From assembly GCF_003369915.1 (NCBI RefSeq), contig NC_046674.1, positions 9,734,001-9,798,000 of the forward strand: a stretch of 64,000 nucleotides of DNA. The letters run 5' to 3'. The notes beneath the pieces were generated by a model. The model did no database searches. It was not told the DNA's origin and saw nothing but the letters and a program-made list of their open reading frames with translations. This stretch comes from Drosophila miranda (taxonomy: Eukaryota; Arthropoda; Insecta; Diptera; Drosophilidae). Position 1 is the stretch's first letter; the number at the start of each line of letters is the position of its first letter. Position numbers and translations under genes: made by a program. This document shows, one piece after another, positions 22,772 through 35,100 of the stretch.

Positions 22772-23510
22772 ATGTCTGATGGCGATTTAGATGACCTACG
22801 CGCCGAGCGCATGTCCCAGATGCAGTCGCAATTCGTAAGTGCAGCGCCCCTTGAAGACGGCCGACCACCCGGCAACGAATTATTGAACAAATAATTCCAT
22901 AAATAGACGAGAGAAAGAGGAGAAGTCTGTGGAAAATGATTAAACAATCAAAAAGAAAAAGTGCCTGCCAGTGGGCGGAGGGGAGGATGCAACCGTTGGA
23001 TATGTATCTTCTGTCATTCTCTGTCCCGCTCTCTGCCATGAGTCATCCACACCTGTTCCTTAAAGCTCTTGTCCTGCAGTGACCCTTTACCTTTGACTCC
23101 TTTCAGGGCGGCGGCGGTGGCAACGATGCCGAAAAACAACAGGCCCAGCAGGAGCAGATGCGTGCCCAGGAGGAGATGAAGCACTCGATCCTCTCCCAGG
23201 TGCTCGACCAGCAGGCACGTGCCCGCCGTAAGTACAGATTTCGGATCTCACCCATGCTTCAGAATGCTTCAAAATCTCGATTGCAGTCAACACACTGAAA
23301 GTGAGCAAGCCAGAAAAGGCCCAGATGTTCGAGAACATGGTCATCCGCATGGCCCAGATGGGGCAGGTGCGCGGCAAACTGGACGACGCTCAGTTCGTGA
23401 GCATCCTGGAGAGCGTCAATGCCCAGATGCCGCAGAGGAAGTCCACAGTGAAGTACGACCGCCGCCGGGCGGCCATAGACAGCGACGATGATGAGGATTA
23501 CGACTGCTGA
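22772..23510 (+). CDS. PDCD5-family protein
   Basis: Three exons (22772-22834, 23107-23227, 23287-23510) give 135 residues. The protein belongs to the PDCD5/TFAR19 DNA-binding-domain family (human PDCD5 125 aa), a small helical protein linked to apoptosis control, Tip60/p53 and chaperonin CCT binding in animals. It starts MSDGDLDDLRAERMSQMQ. After a Gly-rich and Gln-rich insert come the family core segments KHSILSQVLDQQARARLNTL and SKPEKAQMFENMVIRMAQMGQ, then a KVDDxQF-like GKLDDAQFVSILE motif, and an acidic tail (DSDDDEDYDC) typical of the family. I believe the D. melanogaster orthologue is CG13072. The 3' end converges on the TMX3-like gene with only about 300 bases between stop codons. Confidence 0.94.
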
Positions 23511-23812
23511 TTGACCGCAGTTGCGGATCCAGATTCACATGCAGATGCTCCTCCTCGTAGGCCTAAGTCTCTTTCTCTTTGCTAAATACTTTTATTTCTT
23601 AATAACTTAAAACGAAAACAAGATGCACACGGAACACGTTTCTATATCTGCAAATGCAAATGCAAACACCTCTAAAAGCGGATGGGAGATCGATCTGTAT
23701 GCTGTATCCTCCGCATCGCATCCTTCGAGATGGGATGGGAAAGAGTTCTCTAAACATAGGACTAGACTTTGGCTTAAGATGAAAGCAGTAGAAAAATTGC
23801 TCTAGATTGGGA
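23511..23812. other. convergent 3' ends of PDCD5 and the TMX3-like gene
   Basis: About 300 bases between two facing stop codons. A minus-strand AATAAA at 23591-23596 suits the TMX3-like gene, while PDCD5 has only weaker variants (AATAAC near 23602), so the two 3' UTRs probably overlap. Confidence 0.5.
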
Positions 23813-25162
23813 TTACTCCTTTTTCTCGTGATCCTCGTCCTGGTCCTCCTCGGTGACGAGGCAATCACCGCAGAATATGGAGTACATGATCAGCAAGAGG
23901 AAGCCCAGCGGCAGGCCAAAGATGACGGTCGTCAGCACGGGATTCCCCTTCCACATGTCCTTCAGCGAACGCTTCAGCTCGAACAGCGCCCGATTGCAGC
24001 GCACAAAGTAGCTGTCGCCGCCATACGCGATGGCGCTCTCGTTGCTGATGGACTCGAGGAAGAGGTGGAGGGCCTGCGGCGTCATCTGCATGGGATCGTC
24101 GTCGGGTATGAAGTGGTGCTGGGTGCTCGAATTGATCGCTATCAGATGCGGGGTCGGCAGCTGGTCCAGGATGATGGAATGGGCGATGGCGGGCTCGCCA
24201 ATCTGCAAAAAAGGGAGCAACGAATGCTAGAGAGGGCCTCCTCCTTTCAACAGAAGGACCATGCTCACCCATCCAAACTGAAATTTGTTGTGATACCGCG
24301 GCCTGTGCTTCCGGATGACGCCTTCGACCATGTCGCGGAACTCCAGCTCGTGCGTGGCGATCTGGCTGAGTTTATCCTCCTGGACGACGGCCAGGACCAG
24401 GTATTTCTGGGTCTTCAGCAGCTGGTGGATGTTGAAGCGCGTGACCTTGGGGAAGAGGGTGAACCGCTCGACATTGACCCACTGGAAGATCGTTTCGTTC
24501 ACCTCGTTGGGGTCCATCTCGTGGGCCACATGGCCGTGCGGATAGAAGTGGTGCTGCTCCTCCTTGTAGACGATAACCGCCGGCAGCTTCTCGAAGTCAA
24601 AGTGCTGGGCGGCAATGTCCTCGCTGGTGGCATAGAAGAAGCCGTGCTCCTGGTAGCCCTCCGCTGCCGCATAGTACGTGTCCCAGACGACGCCCTCCTG
24701 CTGGCCGACGAACATGAAGAAGATCGTGTGCGATCCCTTGAGCATATCCACGCTCTCTGTGCGCGTCACGAGCTGCACGGGCGGCCCGGACATGCGCAGG
24801 GCATAGTCCACGAGTTCGTCGCGACTCCGATCGCCGTTGTAGGTGAACTCCATGTTGCCCTTGATGAACATTATCGTGGGATAGCCGCGCACCTTGAATT
24901 CGCGGGCAGATGCCGGATATCTGGTGCAATCGAGTTTCCCTACCCGCACATTGGTGGCATGCAGCGCCTGCGCCACCAGCCCGAATATTGGCTCCGTCTT
25001 CTTGCAGTAGCCGCACCACGGGGCATAGAACATCACCAGCCACTGGCCCTCGTGACGGACATCGATGAACCGATCGCTCAGCTCCAGGACCCGCGAGGAT
25101 AGGCTTGAGGCAGTCCTGAGCACTCCCAGCAGCAGTAGCAGGGCTTCACACAGAGAGATCAT
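23813..25162 (-). CDS. TMX3-like transmembrane protein disulfide isomerase
   Basis: Two exons (25162-24269 and 24202-23813) give 427 residues, near human TMX3 (454). It is a type I ER membrane oxidoreductase of the thioredoxin superfamily that forms and reshuffles disulfides in secretory proteins. Residues 1-20 are a signal peptide, and the thioredoxin domain follows (about 21-130) with active site WCGYC at 49-53 and the cis-Pro motif RGYPTIMFIKG. Two further thioredoxin-like regions without CxxC cover about 140-330. A membrane span lies at about 386-409 (PVLTTVIFGLPLGFLLLIMY), followed by a short acidic cytosolic tail ending EKKE, whose Lys at -3 resembles a retrieval signal. Possible N-glycosylation sites (NET, NSS, NES) are in the luminal part. 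I believe this is the orthologue of CG5027. It is divergent from l(3)72Dn. Confidence 0.93.
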
Positions 25163-25684
25163 AAATTAGGATTCGGTTTTCCATCTGAATTATTTATTTA
25201 CCACCGAAGAGACGGCTCCACTTCCAGATTGCGTTGCCGACGAGCAGCATCCTTGTGTTTTTTGATTGCTTGGCTTCTGGTTCCAGGGTTTTTGTGTGTG
25301 TTTGTCCGTTTCCCCGGCTATTTCATAATCGCAACAGCTCACAGAAACAGTGCATATGCATGGGTGTTAATTAAATTAGTTAATTTTCACCCGGAATTTT
25401 ATTTTGCGAGCAGAAATAAGAAAAACAACCACCGCAGCTAAAGTGTGACCAGCCTCGGGGAGCATCAAAAATATTCCTCCTGCCTGGGTGCGCAGTTTCC
25501 AGTATTTCTGGTATAGTCCGAACGGGTGGCAGCACTATCGCTGCCGGTGGTTTGTTTACCTCGCATATCCAGCGATCTGGCAACCCCTTTGCACACACGT
25601 GCGATTCTTTGGGGAAATCAAAATTAATATTTCTTTCTTTTTTTTGTGTGTGCTAATTTCAACAGCAATTGTGCGTGGAAAACA
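25163..25684. promoter_or_regulatory. divergent promoter region, TMX3-like / l(3)72Dn
   Basis: Non-coding 522 bases between two divergent start codons. It contains a near match to Ohler core motif 1 on the minus strand (plus AAGTGTGACCA, 25441-25451) and a full match to motif 7 (TGGCAGCACTATC, 25527-25539). Both are typical of TATA-less housekeeping promoters in Drosophila. No TATA box is apparent. Confidence 0.55.
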
Positions 25685-27922
25685 ATGACGGCAATACTGA
25701 ACGAACCACCCCAGGGCGGTGGCAAGCAGCAGCTGCACAACGCACGCTTCTACACGATAAAACCGCGCGCCATCGTGGGAATGGCGTACAACAAGTTGTC
25801 GAAATGCCTCGCTTTCAGTCGGTAAATCACAGATAGAACCTTTTCCCGTTGCCCACAATCACTGATCCACGTTTAATCCTAGAGAGACGGACTGCATTGA
25901 GCTGTGGAACATGGAATATGCGCCATATTTGGACAGGGTGATCCATTTGCCGCCCGGCTCTCCCGTGGAGGCCTTGGCCTGGGCTGGCACCAAACGCCTC
26001 TTCTCCGCGGATCTCACGGGCAAACTGGTCGAGTGGGATGTGCTGCGGCTCAGGCAGCGCTACGAGCAATCACCCACGGGCAATGCCCTCTGGTGCATGG
26101 ACATCAATGGGCAGGAGACGGAGCTGGCCGTCGGCTCCGAGGAGGGACACATCAACATCATGAGCATCGAGAACGACGAGATCACCTACAAGAACATCTT
26201 CAACAAGCAGAAGGGCCGCGTGCTCTGCTGCAAGTTCGACAAATCGGGAAAGCACCTGATCACCGGCTCCGAGGGCTACGTCCGCATCTGGAGCGTCCTC
26301 AAAGGCCACACGCTGCACACGATGACGCTGTCCGCCAAGGACGTGATCGTCTGGTGCCTCCGGGTGCTGGCCGACAACACCATCGTGGCGGGCGACTCGG
26401 CGGGCTTTGTAACGGTGTGGAATGCCGAGAATGCCACGCAGATCGACAGGCAGCGCGTCCTCGACAAGAACGTCTTCGCGCTGGCCCTCAACGAGGAGGA
26501 GGACCGACTGGTGTGCAGCGGCATGGAGCCGCCGCTGATCCGGGTCTTCAGCAAAACAAAGATCAGGCGCGAGGAGTCCGAGAGCGAGCGCTGGATCAAG
26601 TTCGTGCAGCGAGACGCCCACAAGCACTACGTCAAGTCGCTGGCAATGATTGATCCCCTGATTGTGTCCGGCGGCCTGGATGGCATCCTCACCATCACGT
26701 CCAGCGAGCGGAGCTCGTTGCCACAGCTCTCGCAGCACGCCCCCTTCCTGCAGGGCTCCGTGGCCTCGGTGGCCATCGATGCGAAGCTCCTGCTGCTCCG
26801 CTATCCCCACAGCGTGGACCTGTGGCGACTGGGCACCGTCGCGGCCCGCCAGGATGAAGAGGACGAGGAGGAGGAGCGCTGGGACCTGCCTGTGGGCCAC
26901 TCGGAGGATCTGGTGCTGGCGAAGCCGCCACAGAAGCTCCTGCAGCTGAATGTCCGTGAGAAGAGCTTCATCCAGGCCGCTGCACTGTCGCCAGACGCCG
27001 CCTGGATCTGCTACTCCACTCTGACGGATCTCCGGCTGAGCCGCTTGACGCAGGCTCCCCTGCAGGTGGAGCGGCGCCCGGCAGAGGATCTGCCCCAAGA
27101 GCTGACCGCCGCGAGCCACATCCTCTTCACGAAGCAGCAACAACTCTTGCTCCTCGATCCCAAGGCCAATCGCGTGAACTTCTTCGACCTGGAGGAGGAT
27201 CGCGTCCTGTTTCGCTCCAGCCTAGACCTCGGCGCCCACTTGAAAAGGAGCGTCAGCCACCTGGTGGTCTCCCCGGACGGCGAGTACCTGGTGGCGGCCT
27301 CCTCCGACCACCTGATCGGCGTCTGGCGGCTGCAGCCCGCCCCCAAACACAAGCATTTGGTGAACCTGCCCCGCCATCGGGCCGGCACCACCGCCCTGGC
27401 CATGCACGAGGGTCGCCCCCGCCTGGTGGTGGCCTACGCCGACGGGCGGCTGGTGGAGTACGATCTGGTGAAGCGTGCCTTCACCTGCGAGACAGTGGAG
27501 TACCTGATTCCAGACACCAAGCACTTCTGCATACGCGGCATCATCCTGGATCCGAAGAACCCCAACATCTTCCTCGTCCACACGGAGGAGTATCTGTACG
27601 TGCTGGAGCGCAACAAGCGCCTCGCCTCCGAGGACTATGTCGTCAACACAAAGTCCAAGAAGTACAGCCAGGAGAGCCGCAGCCTCATGGCAGCCAATCC
27701 GAATGGAATGCGCCTCAAGACACGGCTGCCGCGACAGGTACGTACCTGACGGATTCCCCCATCCACTGACAATTGTTTCTCCTTTCTCTCTGGTTCTTGC
27801 AGCACCTGGTGCATGTCTTCCGTCTGAGTCCTAACGAACTCGTCAACGTCAGCATTTCGACAAGCAATCTGCTGGCATCGCTCCCACCGCCGTTCCAGCG
27901 AAAGAAGTTTGGAGCCTCCTAG
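25685..27922 (+). CDS. l(3)72Dn: UTP4/cirhin homologue, WD40 protein of the small-subunit processome
   Basis: Three exons (25685-25821, 25883-27737, 27803-27922) encode 703 residues, similar to human UTP4/cirhin (686). UTP4 is part of the t-UTP/UtpA subcomplex in the nucleolus, needed for early pre-18S rRNA processing and rDNA transcription. The start resembles cirhin: HNARFYTIKPRAIVGMAYN, then WD-type repeats along the whole length, for example ETDCIELWNMEY, KRLFSADLTGKLVEWDV, KHLITGSEGYVRIWSVL, SAGFVTVWNAEN, DGILTITSSE and SSDHLIGVWRLQ. These are consistent with a double beta-propeller. The last exon ends in a basic region (QRKKFGAS). A poly(A) signal AATAAA lies at 27970-27975. The symbol rests on the match to the known 72D lethal l(3)72Dn (CG5018) and on neighbouring genes. 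Confidence 0.93.
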
Positions 27923-27969
27923 AGGAGGCGAGGAGGCCACCAGCAGCACTAGTTTCCACTTAGTTACCA

Positions 27970-27975
27970 AATAAA
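27970..27975 (+). terminator. poly(A) signal of l(3)72Dn
   Basis: AATAAA 48 bases after the stop codon at 27920-27922. Confidence 0.7.
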
Positions 27976-28724
27976 ATCAAAAGAACACAAAACAATGCTT
28001 CCCGGTTGCCTTCGCCTTCGCCTTCGCAGGGAAATTTGTCAAAAGTATTGCCAAAAATTTGTCTCTGTCTTTTGAGGTGTCGGCTCCTGCTCTGGCTCCG
28101 GCTCTTGCTTCCCCTTGGATAGTGGGGCCAGGGGCAGGGGCAGGAGCTGTGCAGGGGCTTTGTTCTCTACGTGGATTGTGCAACATTTCGTTTCGTTTCG
28201 TTTTGTGTCGCCGGCATTTACTGTAATTGTTGCTGCCGCCGCTGCCGCTGCTGCTGCTGCCACTGCCACTGCCGTTGCCGTTGCTGTTATTTTTTGGTTG
28301 GTTTTACACTGTCTAGCCAGTGTCTAGACAAGTGCATACCACACACACACAGACACAGACACGGGCACACAGACAGCAAAAACACACACGCACACGGCGG
28401 CACGGTGGCACGGCCGAACAGAGCACAGACCGAGGCAGGGACAGCAGGGGGCCGCAGGGAATGTCGATGCACAATTCAACTTTTAGCTCAAAAACTCATT
28501 GCCTGGCCGCCTGGCCGACCGGCCGACGTCTGCTGCTCCCCAGCTGCTGCTGCTGCTGCTGTGTGGGTGGGTGGGCGGTTTGGTGGGTGTGCGGCAGAGT
28601 GGGTGGCAGTATCCTGCAGGCAAATTCGAAAGACTTTCAGGCCATAAAAACTATTCGATCGTCGTTGTCAACATCCATTCTGGCAAGGGAAAAGCAGAGA
28701 CGAGAAGGAGATGGATAGATGGAC

Positions 28725-28760
<36 letters not shown>

Positions 28761-28763
28761 GGT
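28725..28763. repeat. (GATA)n microsatellite
   Basis: Nine or ten uninterrupted or nearly uninterrupted GATA units. Confidence 0.9.
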
Positions 28764-31288
28764 TAGAAGAGACTAGATCTCTAGTCAAAATGTAGCCCTA
28801 GTTGAACCTTCGAATAGATCTCTGAAATCTGCTTGGATGATCCTCAAGCGAGGATATCCCTTCCCTTCCCTTCCCTTCCCTCCCTTGCAATCCCTTGCAA
28901 ACATCTCCCTTCATCATCGAATCGCCAGCATCTTCACTCTCTCCGTAAGGGTATTCCCCGGCCCGACTTGCTCTCGAGAGTTTTCCGCATTTTCCTTCTT
29001 TATTTCTTGTTTTTTTTTTGTTTGTGCATTCCAATGTGCACTCTTCTCTTCTTTACTCTTTTTTTGGGTTTTTCCACTATTTTACATAACATTTTTGTTT
29101 TGTTTTTTTGGGCAGAAAGAACCCCATGACCCCCTCCCCCTCCGCCCGCCACCCACCACCTCCACTCAAAGCCCACCTCAGCCGTAACCGAGTGACGGCA
29201 TGACTGCGGTTGCAGCAACAGCCACAGCAGTAGAGGCGACACCAGAGCAAGTTTCAGGCGGCAAGTGGCAAGTGGCAAGCGAATAGACATGAATAATGAA
29301 CGAGCGAGAATCGGTTTTGGGACATTCATGGAATATAATGCATACGCAGCGTATGCCGTGCCCCTGCCCCTGCCCCACCGAGGGCTGGGTGTCCTTTGCT
29401 TTTGTTGGAATTAAAACTCACTTAGCCGTTGAAAGGCGCTCAAGAAAACAGAGGGGCAGAGGGTGGAAAACTTCTTGCAAACTACGCAACGAAAAGTCAG
29501 TCGCACGTCGCACGTTGCACGTCGCTAGTCCCCCAGCTGCAGCTGCAGCCCGAGCCGGAGCTCAGAGAAGGAAGAACTTGGAGTCCGGAGTCCAGAGTCC
29601 GAGAGTCGGAGGCAACTCCGAAAGAAGTCTAGACAGGCGGCAGGCAATGGGCGCAAAACTTTGGCCGGTGGCAAGAAATAAAAACGTCCCCCGTCCACCG
29701 CCGTCCTGGGTGTAGCATAGTCCTGGGTTAAAGGGAACAATGCCTCGAAATTGACATTTAATTGGTTTGCAAATTAGCCAAGAAAATGTCTGCAAGAATG
29801 CGGGAAATGCGTCGCCCTCTGCGGCCAACCAGGAGGACGTCCCCCGCACCTTGTCGGAGGTGCTAATCAACCCATGAAGGCTCCACCGTCTCCAGGATGG
29901 GCGGATTGCGGTCGCTAATGAATGGAATGGAAACTGAATGGAAAACGGGATAAAGCTTAATTTGCATTTAATAAAATTAACGCCACATCCTGCCACCCAA
30001 TGGGGACAGAGTGGGGCAGAGTGGGGCGGAGTGGGGGAAGGCATCAGCATAAATCGCATGCGGTTGTCATGGCAGTGCATCGAGCGGTTGGCAGGGGTGG
30101 CACGGGGGCATGAGAGTACAACCAACTCAACGTCTAGACGGATGCAACAGCAACAGTGCCAGTGGCAGTGGCAGCCACAGAGTCCAGAGGACAATGTAAG
30201 GACAAACGTGTGTCCTGTCTGTCTTTCTGTCGGGGCAGGAGGCAGAAGGAGGCAGAAGGAGGCAGCCTGCCCCGGCCCCCCGTAACTTTTTGGCTCAACT
30301 CGAAACTTGATTGAATTTAATGCCCCACAACAAAAGCAACAACAGCAGGAGAAAGGAGAAGGAGGCATCAACGAAGGAAAGCCAAAAGCCAGGCACTTAA
30401 TTGGTCGAAAGGAAAAACTCTTCGCTCCTCGAAGGCTGCGGAGAAACGGGGCGAAACGGGGAGAAACAATATCAAATGAAAGTGCAGCTGTGCAGGTAAT
30501 GACTCTCGGCGAAAGGTCAAAGGATAAGCGACGGCGGTAGGGACCCCAGGGATGACCACTTGAGAGTGGCTTCAAGGCTTAAGGATTCATCTGGAATACA
30601 GTTTATGGGCAGATGCCCTCTTGCCGCTCCCCCCCATCGACACCCAAGCAAAAACCAGAAGCGTTCGTTCGTTCGTTCATTGTATCCTGTGTGTCCTTCG
30701 CGGAGGACAAATGCTCCATAAATAGGGATTCAGGGAGAGCATAGAGCGACGCGGCATGGCGGGGGGAGGTCGAAGGGGGAAGTGGATGTGTCTCCAATTT
30801 GATATGCTCGACGATGCTCTTCCTGGCTGACGTCCCCCCTGCTTTTCTTTTCGGAACTCCTGCAGGACTCCAGGACTCCAGGACTCCATCCCCCAATCAC
30901 TGGAATCCCCTACTCCTGAAGGAGGAGTCAACTTGTCAGCCAACAACAGAATTTACGAGCATTTCCCAGTGTTTCCTTGCCCCTGCTTCGATTCGTGTTG
31001 CATGCTTTTTGGGGCGCCACACATAGAGCAGAGAAGGGCACAGAACTGGAAGAGAAAACAGTTCTGCGATGAAGATTTCTCGCTTAAAGAAATCGGTATT
31101 TATGGATCGTTTGGCACCCATCGAGCCCCCTTGGCTGCTCCTTTTTGCTCCTCCGCTAACTGTTAACTGTAACTGTTATCTGTGGCCCACAGACCCCCTC
31201 CTCTCTGTGATCGTTCCCCCGTGATTCCCCCTCGTTAAATGTTAATTGGCAGCTGGACTGCTTCCTGGCTTTAGTCTTCTGTTGGGCT

Positions 31289-31372
31289 CTCCCTCGCTCT
31301 CCCTCGCTCTCTCTCGCGTTCCCTCGCTCTCCGTCGCTCTCCCTCGCTCTCCCTCGCTCTCCCTCGCTCTTT
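31289..31372. repeat. CCCTCGCTCT decamer array
   Basis: About eight tandem units of a 10-base repeat, CCCTCGCTCT, with single-base variants (CTCTCGCGTT, CCGTCGCTCT). Read on the minus strand it is GAGCGAGGGA and encodes an Arg/Glu repeat, which explains the odd open frame on that strand. Confidence 0.85.
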
Positions 31373-32277
31373 CTGGTACTGCCTTGATTTATGCATAATG
31401 CGACCATCGTCATAATGGCTCATGGCTCATGTCTGATGATGATGTTAGTCGAGTTTTTGCTGCTGCTGTGGTCTGCAGAACTCTTAATGAGCGCCCAAAC
31501 GAGCCACAGAATGCGGCAGAACAGCGGGTCTCGACTAGGGGATGCCCTGGAAAAACCAATACCCAAAGAGGGGCAAACAGATCCATCTGTATCTGTATCT
31601 GTATCTGCCATGGATATCCCTGATATTTCAGGCAAGATCAGGTACTCCTGGGGGGGGCAGCAGCAACCGTGCAGCAAAGTGCCCCCCGCCTCTGGCTGCC
31701 CCTTGCTGTACGCTTCGCAAGCTGCAGCCACAATTTAATTAAGCCAACAGAAACGTAACCGTGCCACAGGAAGAGGCGAGACGGGAGGGGGGGGGCTTGT
31801 GGCATGGACGACATTAGCATTGGATTGGCAACATTGTTGTTGATGTCCATGCGGCCATGTGTTTACTCTCTGGCTCTCTGCCGGTCTCCCCTCCCCGCTC
31901 TCCCTCTCCTGCTCTGTGGAAGAGTGTCTGTGTCCAGGGAAGTCCAGAAGAGCTCTCGAGCGCTTTAATAGACACGTTCTCATGTGGCTGCCACAATTTC
32001 CTGCCCCAACGAAGGAGGCGGCGCCTCCCTCTCCACAGAAAATGTGGAAAATGACTTGTGTCTCCTCCTCTCCTCCTCCTCGTGGCTGTTGTTGCTTTCT
32101 TTTGTAGTTCTCGGTTGCCCACTTGTTGTCGTTGTCCCCCCCCCTTTCCCCCCCAATCGCTGCTCCTTCCTCTGCTGCTGTTGTTGTAATAATTTGATTA
32201 AATTGAACGCTTTAAGTGATTTGCATTTAAAATTTCAATCAATATGACGTGACTGCTGCAGAGGCTGCTGCATGCAA

Positions 32278-32308
<31 letters not shown>

Positions 32309-33849
32309 ACGGATGCAACTGCCACAGCGCGGGGCACAAGAGAGGGGGGGGGGGGCTATAGAGGAAGCCTCTGTCTGGTCATCTGGCGCCAGGCATCGGC
32401 TCTAATGATGTACAACCTCCTCCTGTGGCCAGTGGCAGTGGCACTGTTTGATTTCGGGCGGAAGAGCCATTTAGTGGGGGGATTGTGTGTGTGTTTGTGT
32501 TTGTGTTCGGGGAGGGGGGGGTGTGTGTTGGGAGCAGTGCCAAAGTCAGGGTCAGATTTGGGGCAGACATTGGAGGCATGCAACAGACACACCTTAAGGC
32601 TGAAGCTCTGCCCTCATGAGGATCCTTCGTGGCTTTCATTTTGTGCGAAAATATGAAATTAATTCTCAATCTTCTGCATCAATTGGAGCAGCAGGAGCCG
32701 CAGGAGCAGCAGCAGGAGAGCCACCACCCCCCTCTATCCCCACATTACGTATACGCACCGATGCACAGTATCTTGAGAAATTGGTTTGGAATGGCATTCA
32801 ATTATAATTGCCAGAGCTGCTGGGAAATATGCCACACATGCCACACCTGCCACACATGCCGGCAACAATGGCGGCAGCAACAAATTACTGCCAATGTGCA
32901 CTGATCCAGGGATCCTTCTGCTCCGCTTCTGCACCGTTTCTGGTCCTTTAGTTTCGGTCGCGCGCTGATTGCATTCTCCTGCAGGCGAGAGTGTGGCTGC
33001 CGCCGCTGCTGTGCCACAAACTGCCGTTCTTTATTGTAATTATGTATTATTGTTGTTGCTGGATGTTGGATGTTGGAGCCTCCATCGCCATCGCCATCAC
33101 CATCGCCATCTCCATCATCATCAGCATCAACTTTTGCTTAGTTTTCTCCGCTGGTGTTTTATTTTTTGTGTCCCCGCATTGTTCTTGGCCATCCAGCGTC
33201 GTCGTCGTCGTAGTCCTCGTCTGCCTCCGTGCTTCTTCCTGCCACTGCCACTGCCACTGCCACTGTTACTGCCACGTCTTGCAGTGGCAACTTCCTGATT
33301 TTCCCACAGCCACACTCCTTCCCCGCTCCACACTCTCCATGCTCCACTCTCCACGCTCCTTGTGTGGCATTATATTTGCCGAAATGCAAAGTCTAAGGAC
33401 TTTCGTCTGAGTGGATTTTTCTGCCTGCCTGGAAGCTGCAGGCTCCTGCTCCCCCCTCCCCCTCCATCGCTCCCCTCCACCCCACCACGTTTTTGTGTTG
33501 TTTTCTAATTCATGCAATTTTCACATTGCAAAATTTTGTGTTTTTTTGGGCAGGCGCTACTTTTGTGTGGCAAGATTCCGCTGCCTGCCACAGCCACAGC
33601 CACAGACTCATTGTTTTCCGAGATTCGTGGGGCAGAGGATCGGTTGAGGGTGAGTCAGTCCTCAGTCGTCAGTCGGGGGGTCTCAAAATAGCCTAGAAGA
33701 GCCCCACCAGCCTCCCTCCCAGTGGCGACCCCAGACACGACCATAAAGAAGAGACCTTCCTCCTGCCAGCCTGCCTCTCTCTCTCTCTCTCTACCGCTCT
33801 ACCGCTCTCTGTCTACCCTTTCCTCCACTTAGGGATCCCACTCTTTTGA

Positions 33850-35100
33850 TTGTCTTTCAGGCTGTCTCGATCCATTGGAGCATAGATACATAGAGATAGA
33901 TCAGCATAGATTCCTTAAGGATCCCTCCAGATTCTAGAAAATATTGGAACGATTTTTGGAAACCTCTTAAGAAAACATGGCCACAATCATTTTCAATCAA
34001 ATATCTTTGTTTTTTTAAATATAATTTAATGTATATAATATTATTCCATATAGAACGATCCCAAGGGACACATACCCTTAGATCCACCGACGACCTTCCA
34101 GCAGGAAAATCTGAAATTTAGATACAAAATAATGACAGATGATCAATGGATTAACATTTATTTGTGTTGTATTTCAATAAGTAATAAATAAGTAATTAAT
34201 AATAAATAATTAAACAATTTGTTTGCCTATGGACACTCGTTAATGGGCATGTCCGCTTTTTCCCTAGGTTTTTTTTTGCGATTCGAGAGCATTTTCTTAG
34301 CTCTCTTAATATGGGGGGTTCCTCGTGTTTAAGCTTTCATAATGATAGCGAAATCGGCGTCGAATTCGGCTAAATCTTTGCTAAAACGCAAAAAGGGATT
34401 TACTAGTTCTAAAAGAGCATCCATGTCGGTCATGGCTCTATTGGCTTTCTTTTTAAACTGCATTAACTACCGATCGTACCATATACCTTTTTTATATATA
34501 ATCAACCCACATTTTCCCATAAATCACTTCATATCTCCTTGACGAACAACTTGGTGGACTTTTTAGAAAGACTTTGAGGAAAAACTTTGATTGAGAATCA
34601 TCTTTCTTATAGGCGAAAATCGTAAAGGAAAACAAACAAGAAGTTCCGAAGGAACGCAGTTTTTTGCTTATTTTAAAAGTTGCCAATTGGTTAATAATAT
34701 CCGGACAAAAGTATACTATATAAATCGGTGTGTATTAGCTTTTAAGTCTCGGCTCTAGGTCTCGGCTGTCCCGGACCTTTCCAATGGAGAGTGAAAAATT
34801 TCGGCTGGGCAGATTTGGGTACAGTTTCGCTATAGTTGTCCGTATTTGCCAGGACTTATTTTTAAGAAAGAAGTTGTTGGAAATCGCCGTGTTTGCTAAA
34901 AAATTTTAGCAAAAATGTTTCTTACAAAAACATCTTATAGTCGGAGATCAGTTCCAAGCTCGTGATATTATTCTTCATCGAATATTCGGCTAGCACTATA
35001 TACATACATATGTATATACATATATACTATATTTACATTATATATATTATTTTTATATATTAAAAACAAAAATAAAAATCCCGCCTGAAAATTACATTAA
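33850..35100. other. AT-rich island with a protein-like relic
   Basis: The base composition changes abruptly to AT-rich and the microsatellites typical of the flanks disappear. On the minus strand between about 34690 and 34340 the DNA reads as decayed coding sequence. The clearest segment, about 34473-34339, translates to AMTDMDALLELVNPFLRF followed by KDLAEFDADFAIIMKA and a stop. I do not recognise the family. The character is that of an inserted, degraded mobile or foreign-derived sequence, but no terminal repeats were identified. Confidence 0.35.

Larger units (their letters stand above)
27990..33840. other. intergenic DNA rich in simple repeats
   Basis: No gene is supported. Visible tracts include GCTGCC-type repeats (about 28230-28290), CA runs (28340-28400), GATA units (28725-28763), CTTCC units (28860-28885), a CCCTCGCTCT array (31289-31372), CAGC units (32280-32310) and CCATCG units (about 33083-33117). 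Long open frames, such as a minus-strand frame of over 330 codons near 29.6-30.6 kb, lack start context, splice sites and protein-like composition. Confidence 0.5.

Noticed and set aside
23807-25102. Plus-strand open frame of over 400 codons
   Set aside because: It is the antisense of the TMX3-like exons, whose disulfide isomerase motif WCGYC and signal peptide make the minus strand the real one.
26070-27143. Long minus-strand open frame
   Set aside because: Antisense of the WD40 exon of l(3)72Dn; GC-rich third positions keep the opposite frame open.
29562-30575. Minus-strand open frame of about 337 codons
   Set aside because: Its composition follows repeats (Cys runs from CAACAG tracts), there is no splice or start context, and no family is recognisable. 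Treated as chance.
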